Source: Pelomonas candidula (GTDB lineage: Bacteria > Pseudomonadota > Gammaproteobacteria > Burkholderiales > Burkholderiaceae_C). Taken from it: a DNA stretch of 64,000 bases. The notes under the pieces are model-generated. The model was not told the origin of the DNA and did not search any database. It worked only from the letters and a program-made list of their open reading frames with translations. The translations under genes and the position numbers were made by a program. Positions within the stretch are counted from its first letter, which is position 1. The number at the start of each line of letters is the position of its first letter. This document shows, one piece after another, positions 42,835 through 51,504 of this stretch. The DNA lies in contig NZ_JBIGIC010000020.1 of NCBI RefSeq assembly GCF_043555985.1, forward strand, positions 1-64,000. Reading direction: 5' to 3'.

Positions 42835-43657
42835 GGTACACCTCGATCACTTTTTCATCCGATTGAACGGCCGCCATCGTGCCCTCGGCCAGCGTCTTGC
42901 CTTCGTGCAAAACCGTGACCGTGCGATGCGCGCTGGCCAGCGCGCCGACGAAGTTCATGTCGTGCTCGACGACGACGAGGCTGTGCTTGCCTTCCAGGCT
43001 CAGGAACAGCTCGGCCGTGCGCTCGGTCTCCTCGTCGGTCATGCCGGCGACGGGCTCGTCCAGCAGCAGCAGCTTCGGGTCCTGGGCCAGCAGCATGCCG
43101 ATCTCCAGCCACTGCTTCTGGCCATGGCTCAGCAGGCCGGCCACGCGCTCGCGCTCGTCGGCCAGGTGCACGGTATTGAGCAGCTCACCCAGCCGATCGC
43201 GTTGTTCGCCACTCAGCTTCGCGCGCATCGCAAAGCGGGCGCGGCGGTCGCCGGCCAGCGCCAGCTCCAGGTTCTCGGCCACCGTCAGCGCCTCGAAGAC
43301 CGTGGGCTTCTGGAACTTGCGGCCGATGCCCGCGCGGGCGATCTGCTGCTCGTTCATCGTGCGCAGGTCGAGGTTGCTGCCGAAGAAGACGCGGCCGCTG
43401 TCGGGCTTGGTCTTGCCGGTGATGCAGTCCATCGTCGTCGTCTTGCCGGCGCCGTTGGGGCCGATGACGCAGCGCAGCTCGCCCACGCCGACGGTGAAGC
43501 TCAGCCCCCCCAGCGCCTGGAAGCCGTCGAACGCGACCTTGAGGTCTTCAACGTAGAGGGCCACGCCCTGGTTGAAGACGGGGCCGTTGTCGGTGACGAC
43601 GCGGGTCAGCGAGCGGGCATGCGCCTCGGCGCCGGCTTCGAGAAGTTCGGGTGTCAT
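42824..43657 (-). CDS. urtD: Urea ABC transporter ATP-binding protein UrtD
   Basis: 277-aa LivG-type ABC ATPase: Walker A GPNGAGKTT, GRKFQKPTVFEALTVAENLELAL, signature region LLSHGQKQWLEIGMLL (LSHGQ instead of LSGGQ, characteristic of UrtD), Walker B LLLLDEPVAGMTDEETERTAEL. About 30 residues precede the ABC domain. The ATG at 43657 overlaps the urtC stop by four bases. Confidence 0.92.
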   Translation of the reverse strand: MTPELLEAGAEAHARSLTRVVTDNGPVFNQGVALYVEDLKVAFDGFQALGGLSFTVGVGELRCVIGPNGAGKTTTMDCITGKTKPDSGRVFFGSNLDLRTMNEQQIARAGIGRKFQKPTVFEALTVAENLELALAGDRRARFAMRAKLSGEQRDRLGELLNTVHLADERERVAGLLSHGQKQWLEIGMLLAQDPKLLLLDEPVAGMTDEETERTAELFLSLEGKHSLVVVEHDMNFVGALASAHRTVTVLHEGKTLAEGTMAAVQSDEKVIEVYLGR

Positions 43658-44700
43658 TTCTTGAACCTCCGGGCCAAGCCCATCAGGCCTTGCGGCAGGA
43701 ACAGCGTCACCGCGATGAACAGCCCGCCCAGCACGTAGAGCCAGCCCTCGGGCCACACGGCCGTGAAGACGGATTTGGTGCCGTTGACGAAGAACGCACC
43801 GAGCACCGGCCCGATCAGCGTGCCACGGCCGCCCACGGCTGCCCAGATCGCCATCTCGATGCTGGCCGCCGGGCTCATCTCGCCCGGGTTGATGATGCCC
43901 ACCTGCGGCACGTAGAGCATGCCGGCCAGCGCGCACATGACCGCGGAGATGACGTAGGCGCTGAGCTTGAAGGCGACCGGGTCGTAGCCCAGGAAGCGCA
44001 CGCGGCCCTCGGCGTCGCGGATGGCCTGCAGGACGCGGCCCCAGCGGCTTTGCGTGAGCCAGCGGGCGACGAGATAGCAGCCGATCAGCGCGACGCCGCT
44101 GGCGATGCACAGGCCCACCTTCATGCCCGGCGACGTGATGGCCAGACCGGCGATGCGCTTGAAGTCGGTGAAGCCGTTGTTGCCGCCGAAGCCGGTCTCG
44201 TTGCGGAAGAACAGCAGCATGGCCGCCACCGTCACGGCCTGCGTGATGATGGAGAAGTACACGCCCTGAATGCGCGAGCGGAAGGCGAAGTAGCCGAACA
44301 CGGCGGCCAGCAGGCCCGGTACGGCCAGCGCCAGGAAGATCTGGCCCAGCAGCGAGTCGCTCAGCGCCCAGTGCCAGGGCAGCTCCTTCCAGTTCAGGAA
44401 GACCATGAAGTCCGGCAGGTCCGACTGGTACTGGCCGTCGCGGCCGATCTGGCGCATCAGGTACATGCCCATGCCATAGCCGCCGAGGGCAAAGAACAGC
44501 CCATGGCCCAGCGACAGGATGCCGCCGAAACCCCAGATCAGGTCCAGCGCCAGCGCGCAGATGGCAAAGCAGAGGAACTTGCCGAGCAGGCCGACATAGA
44601 ACTCGCTGAGGTGCAGCGGGTGCCCCGGCGGGAAGGCGAGGTGCAGCAGCGGCGCGAGCAGCACGACCGCGGCCAGGGCGATCAACAGAGGCTTCTTCAT
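43654..44700 (-). CDS. urtC: Urea ABC transporter permease UrtC
   Basis: 348-aa LivM-type permease with about ten helices. LCFAICALALDLIWGFGGILSLGHGLFFALGGYGMGMYL is the family signature (GhxSLGHxxFFxxG), and IRDAEGRVRFLGYDP follows. WGxxGxLSLGHG is conserved in UrtC. The start at 44700 overlaps the urtB stop by four bases (ATGA). Confidence 0.92.
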   Translation of the reverse strand: MKKPLLIALAAVVLLAPLLHLAFPPGHPLHLSEFYVGLLGKFLCFAICALALDLIWGFGGILSLGHGLFFALGGYGMGMYLMRQIGRDGQYQSDLPDFMVFLNWKELPWHWALSDSLLGQIFLALAVPGLLAAVFGYFAFRSRIQGVYFSIITQAVTVAAMLLFFRNETGFGGNNGFTDFKRIAGLAITSPGMKVGLCIASGVALIGCYLVARWLTQSRWGRVLQAIRDAEGRVRFLGYDPVAFKLSAYVISAVMCALAGMLYVPQVGIINPGEMSPAASIEMAIWAAVGGRGTLIGPVLGAFFVNGTKSVFTAVWPEGWLYVLGGLFIAVTLFLPQGLMGLARRFKK

Positions 44701-46238
44701 TCGACGGACCTGCCCTTCAGTGCGAACAGGCCTTGCGGCTTCTTCTGGATGACGAGCACGAGCAACAGCAGCAGCGCGATCTTGGCGAGCACGGCACCCT
44801 GCCAGCCTTCCAGCAGCTTGGCGAGCACACCCAGGCCGAGGCCCGCGTAGACGGTACCGGCCAACTGGCCGACGCCGCCCAGCACGACCACCATGAAGGC
44901 GTCGACGATGTAGCTCTGGCCCAAGTCGGGGCCGACGTTGCCGATCTGGCTCAGCGCGCAGCCGGCGAGGCCCGCGATGCCCGAGCCGAGCGCGAAGGCC
45001 ATCGTGTCGACCTTGGCCGTGTTGACGCCCACGCAGGCCGCCATGCGGCGGTTCTGCGTGACGCCGCGCACCATCAGGCCCAGGCGCGTCTTGGCCAGCA
45101 GCAACGCCATGCCGACGAGCACCAGCGCGGCGAAGGCGAGGATGGCGAGGCGGTTGTAGGGCAGCGTCAGGTTGGGCAGCAGCGCCCAGCCGCCGGACAG
45201 CCAGGCGGGGTTCTCGACAGCCACGTTCTGCGCGCCGAACAGGCTGCGCACGGCCTGCATCAGCACCAGCGAGATGCCCCAGGTGGCCAGCAGCGTTTCC
45301 AGCGGCCGGCCGTAGAGCCAGCGGATCACGGTGCGCTCCATCGCCGCACCGACCAGCGCGGCGGCCAGGAAGCTGGCCGGCAGCGCCAGCCACAGGTAGT
45401 AGTCGAAAGCGACGGGCGCCCAGGCGCGGAAGGCCTGCTGCACGCTGTAGGTCGCGTAGGCGCCCACCATCAGCAGCTCGCCATGGGCCATGTTGATGAC
45501 GCCCATCAGGCCGTAGGTGATGGCCAGGCCCAGCGCGACGAGCAGCAGCACCGAACCCAAGCTCAGGCCGGAGAACAGCAACTGCGCGCGCTCGCCCCAG
45601 GCCAGGCGGCCACCGATGTCATCGACCGCCTTCTGCATCGCGGCCTTGGCGGCGGGGTCGGTCTCGGCGCCGAGCTTGTCGAGCAGCAGCGCGCGCGTCC
45701 CTGGGTCGGCGCTGCCGGCCAGCGCCGTTGCGGCGGCCTTGCGCTGCGCGGCGTCGGTGGACGACAGCTTGGCGCCGGCCACCAGCGAATTCAGTTGCGC
45801 GCGCAGGCCGGCATCGGTCTCGGCGGCCAACGCCTTCTCGAACAGCGGGAGCTTGGACTCGTCCGCGTCGTCACGCAGCGTGGCGAGTGCCTTGGCTCGC
45901 GCATCGCGGTCGGGGGACAGCAGGTCCAGCCCGGCCAGCGCGGCGTCGATCTCGCGACGCATGCGGTTGTTGAGCATGGGCTCTTCGGCATCGGCGGGCG
46001 GCATGGCGCCGTCGGCGATGACGAGGGCCTGCCCGCCCTTCAGCCGCACGCGACCGTCCTGCAGCGCACGAAGGAAAGGGCCGAGCGACGCATCGCCCGT
46101 GGCCAGCGCCTGCTGCAGCGCGGCGACACGGTCATCGCCGTCACCCGCCGCGATGCGCGACGCCAGCTCGGGCGGCAGCGCCCAGGCCGAGCAGCCGAGC
46201 ACCGCCAGCAGCCATCCAAGAAGAAGTCGTTTGATCAT
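44697..46238 (-). CDS. urtB: Urea ABC transporter permease UrtB
   Basis: 513-aa permease. It starts with a signal-like segment and a periplasmic domain of about 200 residues containing repeated Ala-rich helices (for example ALAGLDLLSPDRDARAKAL), the hallmark of UrtB in comparison with LivH. The membrane part follows: YGLMGVINMAHGELLMVGAYATY with the permease loop, GVTQNRRMAACVGVNTAKVDTMAFALGSG and VVLGGVGQLAGTVYAG. A 131-bp gap with hairpins separates it from urtA. Confidence 0.92.
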   Translation of the reverse strand: MIKRLLLGWLLAVLGCSAWALPPELASRIAAGDGDDRVAALQQALATGDASLGPFLRALQDGRVRLKGGQALVIADGAMPPADAEEPMLNNRMRREIDAALAGLDLLSPDRDARAKALATLRDDADESKLPLFEKALAAETDAGLRAQLNSLVAGAKLSSTDAAQRKAAATALAGSADPGTRALLLDKLGAETDPAAKAAMQKAVDDIGGRLAWGERAQLLFSGLSLGSVLLLVALGLAITYGLMGVINMAHGELLMVGAYATYSVQQAFRAWAPVAFDYYLWLALPASFLAAALVGAAMERTVIRWLYGRPLETLLATWGISLVLMQAVRSLFGAQNVAVENPAWLSGGWALLPNLTLPYNRLAILAFAALVLVGMALLLAKTRLGLMVRGVTQNRRMAACVGVNTAKVDTMAFALGSGIAGLAGCALSQIGNVGPDLGQSYIVDAFMVVVLGGVGQLAGTVYAGLGLGVLAKLLEGWQGAVLAKIALLLLLVLVIQKKPQGLFALKGRSVE

Positions 46239-46291
46239 GAAGATCCAAGCGAACGAAACCGGCGACGCGCTCGGGGCGCGCCATTGCAGTG

Positions 46292-46358
46292 GCTGCCGTG
46301 GGCCCGGCCGGGCCGGGCCACGGGCAGCATTCCGTCAGGCCGCAGCGCGGGGCTGCGG
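46292..46358 (-). other. Hairpins between urtA and urtB
   Basis: Two stems in the 131-bp gap. The larger pairs 46292-46307 with 46313-46328 (GCTGCC/GGCAGC outer part, GCCCGG/CCGGGC inner part, one bulge). The smaller is CCGCAGC (46340-46346) with GCTGCGG (46352-46358). They lie just downstream of the binding-protein gene on the minus strand and probably raise urtA mRNA stability or reduce read-through, so that more binding protein than permease is made. Confidence 0.5.
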
Positions 46359-46369
46359 CACCGGCGGCC

Positions 46370-47620
46370 TTACTTCGTGGGCTCGTCCTTCTTGCCCTTG
46401 TTCTCGGGGATGTAGGGGCTCCACGGCTGGGCCTTGACCGGGCCGGGCGTCTTCCACACCACGTTGAACTGGCCGTCCGCCTTCACTTCGCCGATGAAGA
46501 CCGACTTGTGCAGGTGGTGGTTCTTCGGGTCCATCATGGACGTGATGCCCGACGGTGCCGTGAAGGTCTGGCCCGCCATCGCGGCGATGACCTTGTCGGT
46601 GTCGGTGCTGCCGGCCTTCTTGACGGCCTGCGCCCACATGTTGATGCCGATGTAGGTGGCTTCCATCGGGTCGTTGGTCAGCGGCTTGTCCTTGTGGCCG
46701 GCGATGCCCTTGGCCTTGGCGTAGTCGCTCCACTTCTTGATGAAGGCATCGTTGGTGGGGTTCTTGATCGACATGAAGTAGTTCCACGCCGCCAGATGGC
46801 CCACCAGCGGCTTGGCGTCCACGCCGCGCAGCTCTTCCTCACCCACGGAGAAGGCCACCACCGGCACGTCCGTCGCCTTCAGGCCCTGGTTGCCCAGTTC
46901 CTTGTAGAACGGCACGTTGGAGTCGCCGTTGATCGTCGACACGACGGCGGTCTTCTTGCCCTCGGACGAGAACTTCTTGATCTTGGCGATGATGGACTGA
47001 TAGTCCGCATGGCCGAAGGGCGTGTAGTCCTCCATGATGTCCTCGTCCTTGATGCCCTTGCTGTGCAGGAAGGCGCGGAGGATCTTGTTGGTCGTGCGCG
47101 GGTAGACGTAGTCGGTGCCCAGCAGCACGAAGCGCTTGGCGCCGCCGCCGTCCTTGCTCATCAGATATTCCACAGCAGGGATGGCCTGCTGGTTGGGCGC
47201 GGCGCCCGTGTAGAACACGTTCTTGCTCAGTTCTTCACCCTCGTACTGCACGGGGTAGAACAGCAGCGAGTTGGTCTGCTCGAACACCGGCAGCACCGAC
47301 TTGCGGCTGACGGATGTCCAGCAGCCGAACACGACGGCGACCTTGTCCTGCGAAATGAGCTGCTTGGCCTTCTCGGCGAACAGTGGCCAGTTGGAGGCGG
47401 GGTCCACCACCACCGGCTCCAGCTTCTTGCCGAGCAGGCCGCCCTTGGCGTTGATCTCGTCGATGGCCATCAGCACCGTGTCCTTGAGCACGGTCTCGGA
47501 GATGGCCATGGTGCCGGACAGCGAATGCAACACGCCCACCTTGATGGTGTCGGCGGCGAAGGCGGCGGGAGCGAACAGGCTGGCAGCGGCGGCCAGGGCG
47601 AGTACGGAACGGCGAAGCAT
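46370..47620 (-). CDS. urtA: Urea ABC transporter substrate-binding protein UrtA
   Basis: 416-aa periplasmic urea-binding protein. Signal peptide ends AAFAAD; the mature start TIKVGVLHSLSGTMAISETVLKD is the UrtA signature, followed by VVVDPASNWPLFAEKAKQLI, GCWTSVSRKSVLPVFE and GTDYVYPRTTNKILRAFL. GGAGGAT precedes the ATG at 47620. A sigma-54 promoter at 47690-47676 and upstream dyads drive the operon, consistent with import of urea under nitrogen limitation. Urease genes are not in this window. Confidence 0.95.
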   Translation of the reverse strand: MLRRSVLALAAAASLFAPAAFAADTIKVGVLHSLSGTMAISETVLKDTVLMAIDEINAKGGLLGKKLEPVVVDPASNWPLFAEKAKQLISQDKVAVVFGCWTSVSRKSVLPVFEQTNSLLFYPVQYEGEELSKNVFYTGAAPNQQAIPAVEYLMSKDGGGAKRFVLLGTDYVYPRTTNKILRAFLHSKGIKDEDIMEDYTPFGHADYQSIIAKIKKFSSEGKKTAVVSTINGDSNVPFYKELGNQGLKATDVPVVAFSVGEEELRGVDAKPLVGHLAAWNYFMSIKNPTNDAFIKKWSDYAKAKGIAGHKDKPLTNDPMEATYIGINMWAQAVKKAGSTDTDKVIAAMAGQTFTAPSGITSMMDPKNHHLHKSVFIGEVKADGQFNVVWKTPGPVKAQPWSPYIPENKGKKDEPTK

Positions 47621-47675
47621 CGTTGAATCCTCCAGTTGGATGTCGAGGGGGTCGAGGTAGCCGAAGGGGCTATGC

Positions 47676-47690
47676 GCAAGCCCCGTGCCA
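47676..47690 (-). promoter_or_regulatory. Sigma-54 -24/-12 promoter of the urt operon
   Basis: On the minus strand, TGGCACGGGGCTTGC (47690 down to 47676) matches TGGCAC-N5-TTGC fully. GG and GC are ten bases apart. The start would be near 47664, about 44 nt before the urtA ATG. This makes RpoN plus an enhancer-binding protein the expected regulators. Confidence 0.75.
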
Positions 47691-47719
47691 GCTTGGCTCT
47701 GGCCCCCGCTTCCCGCAGT

Positions 47720-47734
47720 GCACCGTCGGGGCGC
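47720..47734. promoter_or_regulatory. NtrC-like dyad of the urt promoter
   Basis: GCAC-N7-GCGC, one mismatch from the NtrC half-site pair, centred at 47727, about 63 bp upstream of the expected urt start. The biuret promoter carries a perfect GCAC-N7-GTGC at nearly the same distance. Confidence 0.5.
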
Positions 47735-47747
47735 ATGCCCGCCACCA

Positions 47748-47777
47748 TGACAGCCCTGTCAAGGTGCAATTTGCACC
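47748..47777. promoter_or_regulatory. Two adjacent palindromes in the urtA-47980 divergent region
   Basis: TGACAG-CC-CTGTCA (47748-47761) is directly followed by GGTGCAA-T-TTGCACC (47763-47777), both perfect. They lie about 90-110 bp upstream of the urt start, where enhancer-binding sites are common, but could equally be operators for the divergent gene at 47980. The remainder of this 359-bp gap (47778-47979) shows no further clear element. Confidence 0.5.
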
Positions 47778-47979
47778 GTTTGTGTACCGCAGCACTCCGA
47801 CATCGCACGAAAACGGGCTGGGGATGCCCCGCTTTGTGGCCGGCAAAGCCCCAATCGCCAGTCGCGGGCGGCATCCCGACAATCGCGCCCCTCTGCGGCA
47901 GCCGGCAATGCCCGTGCGTCACACAACCTTACGTAAGTCGTACAAAACGCAAGACGGCCCCTGCCGGGCCGCCCCCAAG

Positions 47980-49278
47980 ATGCGCCGCATGCTGGCGTTG
48001 ACCGTATTGCCCTGGTGCTGCGCGGCCCTGGCGGCCAGCGCGCCGCTGCCCGCGCCCCAGGAAGGCGCCGGCGAGCTGAACGTGCTGCACTGGTGGACGT
48101 CCGCCAGCGAGCGCGCCGCGGCCAACCACGTGGCCGCCCGCATGGCCGAGAACGGCCTGAAGTGGGTGGACGGCGCCGTGGCCGGCGGCGGCGGCGGGCC
48201 GGCCATCAAGGTGCTGAACGAGCGCATCCTGCGCCGCATGGCGCCCAAGGTGGCCCAGCTCAACGGCCAGTCCATGACGGAATGGGCCGACATGGGCCTG
48301 CTGCTGGAGCTGGACGGCGTGGCGGCAAAACGCAACTGGTCCAAGGTCATGTTCCCGCAGGTGATGGCACAGGTCACCGTGCGCGGCCATGTCGTCGCCG
48401 CGCCGCTGGGCATCCAGCGCATCAACAACCTCTACCTGAACAAGCCGCTGTTCAAGCGCCTGGGCATCGACCTGCCCAACGACTGGGACGGCATCGAGCG
48501 CGCCGCGGCCAAGCTGCGCGCGGCCGGCGTCACGCCCGTGGCCTTCAGCGACGAGCCCTGGCAGGTGGCGACCGTGTTCGAGGCCATGCTGCTCAGCGAG
48601 GCCGGCCCCGCGCTGTACCGGCGCATGCTGGAGCAGCGCGACCTCAATGCCTTCGACGACCCCGCGCTGGCACGCGCGCTTCAGCGCCTGCGCACCTGGC
48701 GCAACCTGGCCCAGCCCGTCGGCGCCGCGGCGGCTCCGGGCGAGCGGCCCTGGACGGACGTCGTCGCCGACTTCGCCAACGAGCGTGCCGGCATGCTCAT
48801 CATGGGCGACTGGGCGCGCGGCGAACTGGGCGCGATGGGGTTGGAGGGCGAGCGCGACTTCAGCTGCAAGGCGGTGCCGGGCACCGCCCAGGCGCATCTG
48901 TACAGCATCGACACGCTGGCCATGCTGGCGGGCAACGGCGGCTCCACCGCCGACCAGGAAAAGATGGCCGAGCTGCTCGGCAGCGCGACGCTGCAGCTGG
49001 GCTACAACCGCATCAAGGGCTCCATCCCCGTGCGCCGCGACGTGCCGGTGGACGAGCTGGACCCCTGCGCCCAGCAGTCCTTCCACCTCTTCGCCAACCC
49101 GAACACGCCGCGCGTCCCCAGCCTCGTGCACCGCATGGCCTTCGGCGAGGTCGGCAAGAACGCCATCATCGAAACCGTCCACCGCTTCGCGCTGGACCCG
49201 ACCCAGACGCCCGCCGCCGCCCAGCGCAAGCTGCAGGGCCTGCTGCGCGCGCTGGCACCGAAGAAGACCGCTCCATGA
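47980..49278 (+). CDS. Sugar-type extracellular solute-binding protein (family 1, glucose-like)
   Basis: 432-aa periplasmic binding protein with signal peptide (LALTVLPWCCAALAASAP). ELNVLHWWTSASERAAANHVAARMAENGLKWVDGAVAGGGGGPAIKVLN closely follows the glucose/mannose-binding protein pattern, as does FSDEPWQVATVFEAMLLSEAG. No permease or ATPase gene is nearby; instead the stop overlaps a response regulator start by four bases and a sensor kinase follows. It may therefore act as the ligand-binding partner of the kinase rather than as a transport component. That is inference. An earlier in-frame start was rejected because the signal peptide begins here. Confidence 0.8.
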   Translation: MRRMLALTVLPWCCAALAASAPLPAPQEGAGELNVLHWWTSASERAAANHVAARMAENGLKWVDGAVAGGGGGPAIKVLNERILRRMAPKVAQLNGQSMTEWADMGLLLELDGVAAKRNWSKVMFPQVMAQVTVRGHVVAAPLGIQRINNLYLNKPLFKRLGIDLPNDWDGIERAAAKLRAAGVTPVAFSDEPWQVATVFEAMLLSEAGPALYRRMLEQRDLNAFDDPALARALQRLRTWRNLAQPVGAAAAPGERPWTDVVADFANERAGMLIMGDWARGELGAMGLEGERDFSCKAVPGTAQAHLYSIDTLAMLAGNGGSTADQEKMAELLGSATLQLGYNRIKGSIPVRRDVPVDELDPCAQQSFHLFANPNTPRVPSLVHRMAFGEVGKNAIIETVHRFALDPTQTPAAAQRKLQGLLRALAPKKTAP

Positions 49279-49994
49279 CACCCCGCAAGATCCTGATCGT
49301 CGACGACGACCAGAAAATCCGCAGCCTGCTGAAGACCTACCTCGAGAAGAACCAGTACGAGGTGCTGCTGGCCCACGACGGCGCCAGCTTCATGGCCGAG
49401 TTCGAGCGCCACCGCGACGAGATCAGCCTGTGCATCCTCGACGTGATGCTGCCCGACACCGAGGGCTTCACGCTGTGCCAGTCGGTACGCCGCCGCTCCG
49501 AGGTGCCGGTCATCATGCTGACCGCCAGCGCCGACGAGACCGACCGCATCGTCGGCCTGGAGCTGGGCGCCGACGACTACCTCGGCAAGCCCTTCAACCC
49601 GCGCGAGCTGCTGGCGCGCATCAAGGCCATCACGCGCCGCACCGGCCAGGAGAGGGCCAAGGAGCCGCGCTACTACGCCTTCAACGGCTTCACGCTGGAT
49701 CTGCTGGAGCGCAGCCTCATCGACCCCGACGGCACCGCCACGGCCCTGTCGGGCATGGACTTCCAGCTGCTGAAGCTGCTCGTCGAACACCCCGGCGAAG
49801 TGCTGGACCGCAGCCGCCTGGCCGAGGTCACGCGCGGGCGCGACCTCGGGCCGCTGGACCGCTCACTGGACGTGCAGGTCAGCCGCCTGCGCCAGCGGCT
49901 GCGCGACGACGGCAAGCAGCCCGCCCTCATCAAGACCGTGCGCGGCTCGGGCTACGTCTTCTCCACGACGGTGACCGCGCGGCATGCGCTCTGA
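49275..49994 (+). CDS. OmpR-family response regulator
   Basis: 239-aa two-component regulator. Receiver domain with KILIVDDDQKIRSLLKTYL, phosphorylation Asp in LCILDVMLPDTEGF, Thr in VIMLTASAD and Lys in DDYLGKPFNPRELLARI; C-terminal winged helix with GMDFQLLKLLVEHPGEVLDRSRLAEVTRGRDLGPLDRSLDVQVSRLRQRL. It resembles GltR, the regulator of glucose uptake in Pseudomonas. Translationally coupled to the binding protein (ATGA) and overlapping the kinase gene by 11 bp. Confidence 0.9.
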   Translation: MTPRKILIVDDDQKIRSLLKTYLEKNQYEVLLAHDGASFMAEFERHRDEISLCILDVMLPDTEGFTLCQSVRRRSEVPVIMLTASADETDRIVGLELGADDYLGKPFNPRELLARIKAITRRTGQERAKEPRYYAFNGFTLDLLERSLIDPDGTATALSGMDFQLLKLLVEHPGEVLDRSRLAEVTRGRDLGPLDRSLDVQVSRLRQRLRDDGKQPALIKTVRGSGYVFSTTVTARHAL

Positions 49995-51501
49995 CGCCGA
50001 GGACACCGGCTCGCCCGCGCCGCTGCGCGCGTGGCCCCAGCGCTTCGCCAGCTTCCTGTTCGACAGCCTGCAGGGCCGCTTCGTGCTGGCGATGCTGGGC
50101 GGGCTGGCCCTGGTGCAGCTGGTGGTCAACCTGCTCTGGTACAGCCAGATCGAGCAGCGCGTGCGGCGGCAGACGGAGCTGGCGGCCCACCACGTCGCCA
50201 GCGGCGCCATCGGCGCGGTGCGCGCGCTGCGCGAGCTGCCGGCGGCGTACCGCCCGCTGCTGATCGAGCAGCTGCGCACGATGGGCGGCACGCGTTTCCT
50301 CGTCTTCTTCAACAACGCCGCGGTGCCCGTGCAGCCGCTGCCCGGCCAGCCGATGGCGCGCATGCTGGAGCAGCAGGTCACGCAGGAGCTGGCCGCGCAG
50401 CTGCCTCAATTGAATGGAGGCACGCCGCTGCGCGTGGCGCTCGCGTCGCCCATCGGCCTGGCCGTCTCGCCCAGCGGCGCGCTGCTGAGTGACCTGCCGG
50501 AAAGCTGGGTGGAGCCCTCGCTCATCGCTGCCGAACGGCCCGCGCCCTTCCTCGTCATCCAGGCGGAGACCGAGCCGGGCCAGTGGCTCTACCTCAGCAG
50601 CACGCTGCCCGACCCCTACTTCCTGGAGCAGCTGGAGTTCTTCACCTGGCAGCGCCTGACGCCGCAACTGCTGGCCCTCGGCCTGGCCGTCGGGCTGACG
50701 CTGATCGCCGTGCGTGCCATCACGCGGCCGCTGGCCGGGCTGAGCCAGGCGGCCGCGCGCGTGGGCCGGCGCGTCGCGCCCAAGCCGCTGCGCGTCAGCG
50801 GCACACAGGAGGTGCGCCAGGCCATCGAGGCCTTCAACGACATGCAGGAGCGCATCCGCCGCTACATCGGCGACCGCGAGCGGCTGTTCGCGTCCATCTC
50901 GCACGACCTGCGCACGCCCATCACGCGGCTGCGCCTGCGCAGCGAGCTGCTGGACGACACCGCCGTGCAAGACGAGTTCCACGAGGACCTCGACGAACTG
51001 GACATGATGGTCAAGACCGCGCTGCAGATCGTGAAGGACACCGACATCCACGAGAACCGCGCGCCGCTGCGCATCGACCTCGTGCTGCAGAAGATGGTGC
51101 GCGACGCCCGCATGGGCGGCCACCCGGTGGAGCTGCAGAGCGAGCCGTTGACGGTGTTCGGCAAGCCGCTGGCGCTCAAGCGCGCCATCGGCAACCTGCT
51201 GGACAACGCGATGTTCTACGGCGAGGGCGAAGGGCCGGTGGAGGTCAGCATGGGCGCGGACGAGGACGGCATGGTGGCCGTGACCGTGCGCGACCACGGG
51301 CCCGGCGTGCCCGAGGCGGCTCTCGCCCGCCTGGGCCAGCCCTACACGCGGCTGGAACATGGTGCGGCCCAGCGCAAGGAGGGGCTGGGCCTGGGCCTGT
51401 CCATCGTCCGCGAGATCGTGGCGGACCACGGCGGCGCGGTGCGCTTTCGCAACCACCCCGAGGGCGGCTTCGAAGTCCGCCTGGCACTGCCCGCAGGCTG
51501 A
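49984..51501 (+). CDS. Sensor histidine kinase
   Basis: 505-aa membrane kinase. Helix 1 around residues 33-53 (FVLAMLGGLALVQLVVNLLWY), a periplasmic domain of about 160 residues, helix 2 around 220-240, HAMP, then the phospho-His in ASISHDLRTPITRLRLR, N-box NLLDNAMFYGEG, DHGPGVPE and GLGLGLSIVREIVADHGG. The partner is the regulator at 49275. It resembles GtrS-type kinases by context. The periplasmic domain could contact the binding protein at 47980. It ends three bases before the halogenase-like gene. Confidence 0.9.
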   Translation: MRSDAEDTGSPAPLRAWPQRFASFLFDSLQGRFVLAMLGGLALVQLVVNLLWYSQIEQRVRRQTELAAHHVASGAIGAVRALRELPAAYRPLLIEQLRTMGGTRFLVFFNNAAVPVQPLPGQPMARMLEQQVTQELAAQLPQLNGGTPLRVALASPIGLAVSPSGALLSDLPESWVEPSLIAAERPAPFLVIQAETEPGQWLYLSSTLPDPYFLEQLEFFTWQRLTPQLLALGLAVGLTLIAVRAITRPLAGLSQAAARVGRRVAPKPLRVSGTQEVRQAIEAFNDMQERIRRYIGDRERLFASISHDLRTPITRLRLRSELLDDTAVQDEFHEDLDELDMMVKTALQIVKDTDIHENRAPLRIDLVLQKMVRDARMGGHPVELQSEPLTVFGKPLALKRAIGNLLDNAMFYGEGEGPVEVSMGADEDGMVAVTVRDHGPGVPEAALARLGQPYTRLEHGAAQRKEGLGLGLSIVREIVADHGGAVRFRNHPEGGFEVRLALPAG

Positions 51502-51504
51502 CCC

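Noticed and set aside
42130..47620. Branched-chain amino acid importer livKHMGF
   Set aside because: The signature VGVLHSLSGTMAISE in the binding protein, the long periplasmic domain of the permease at 44697 and the LSHGQ signature in the ATPase are urea-type (Urt) traits.
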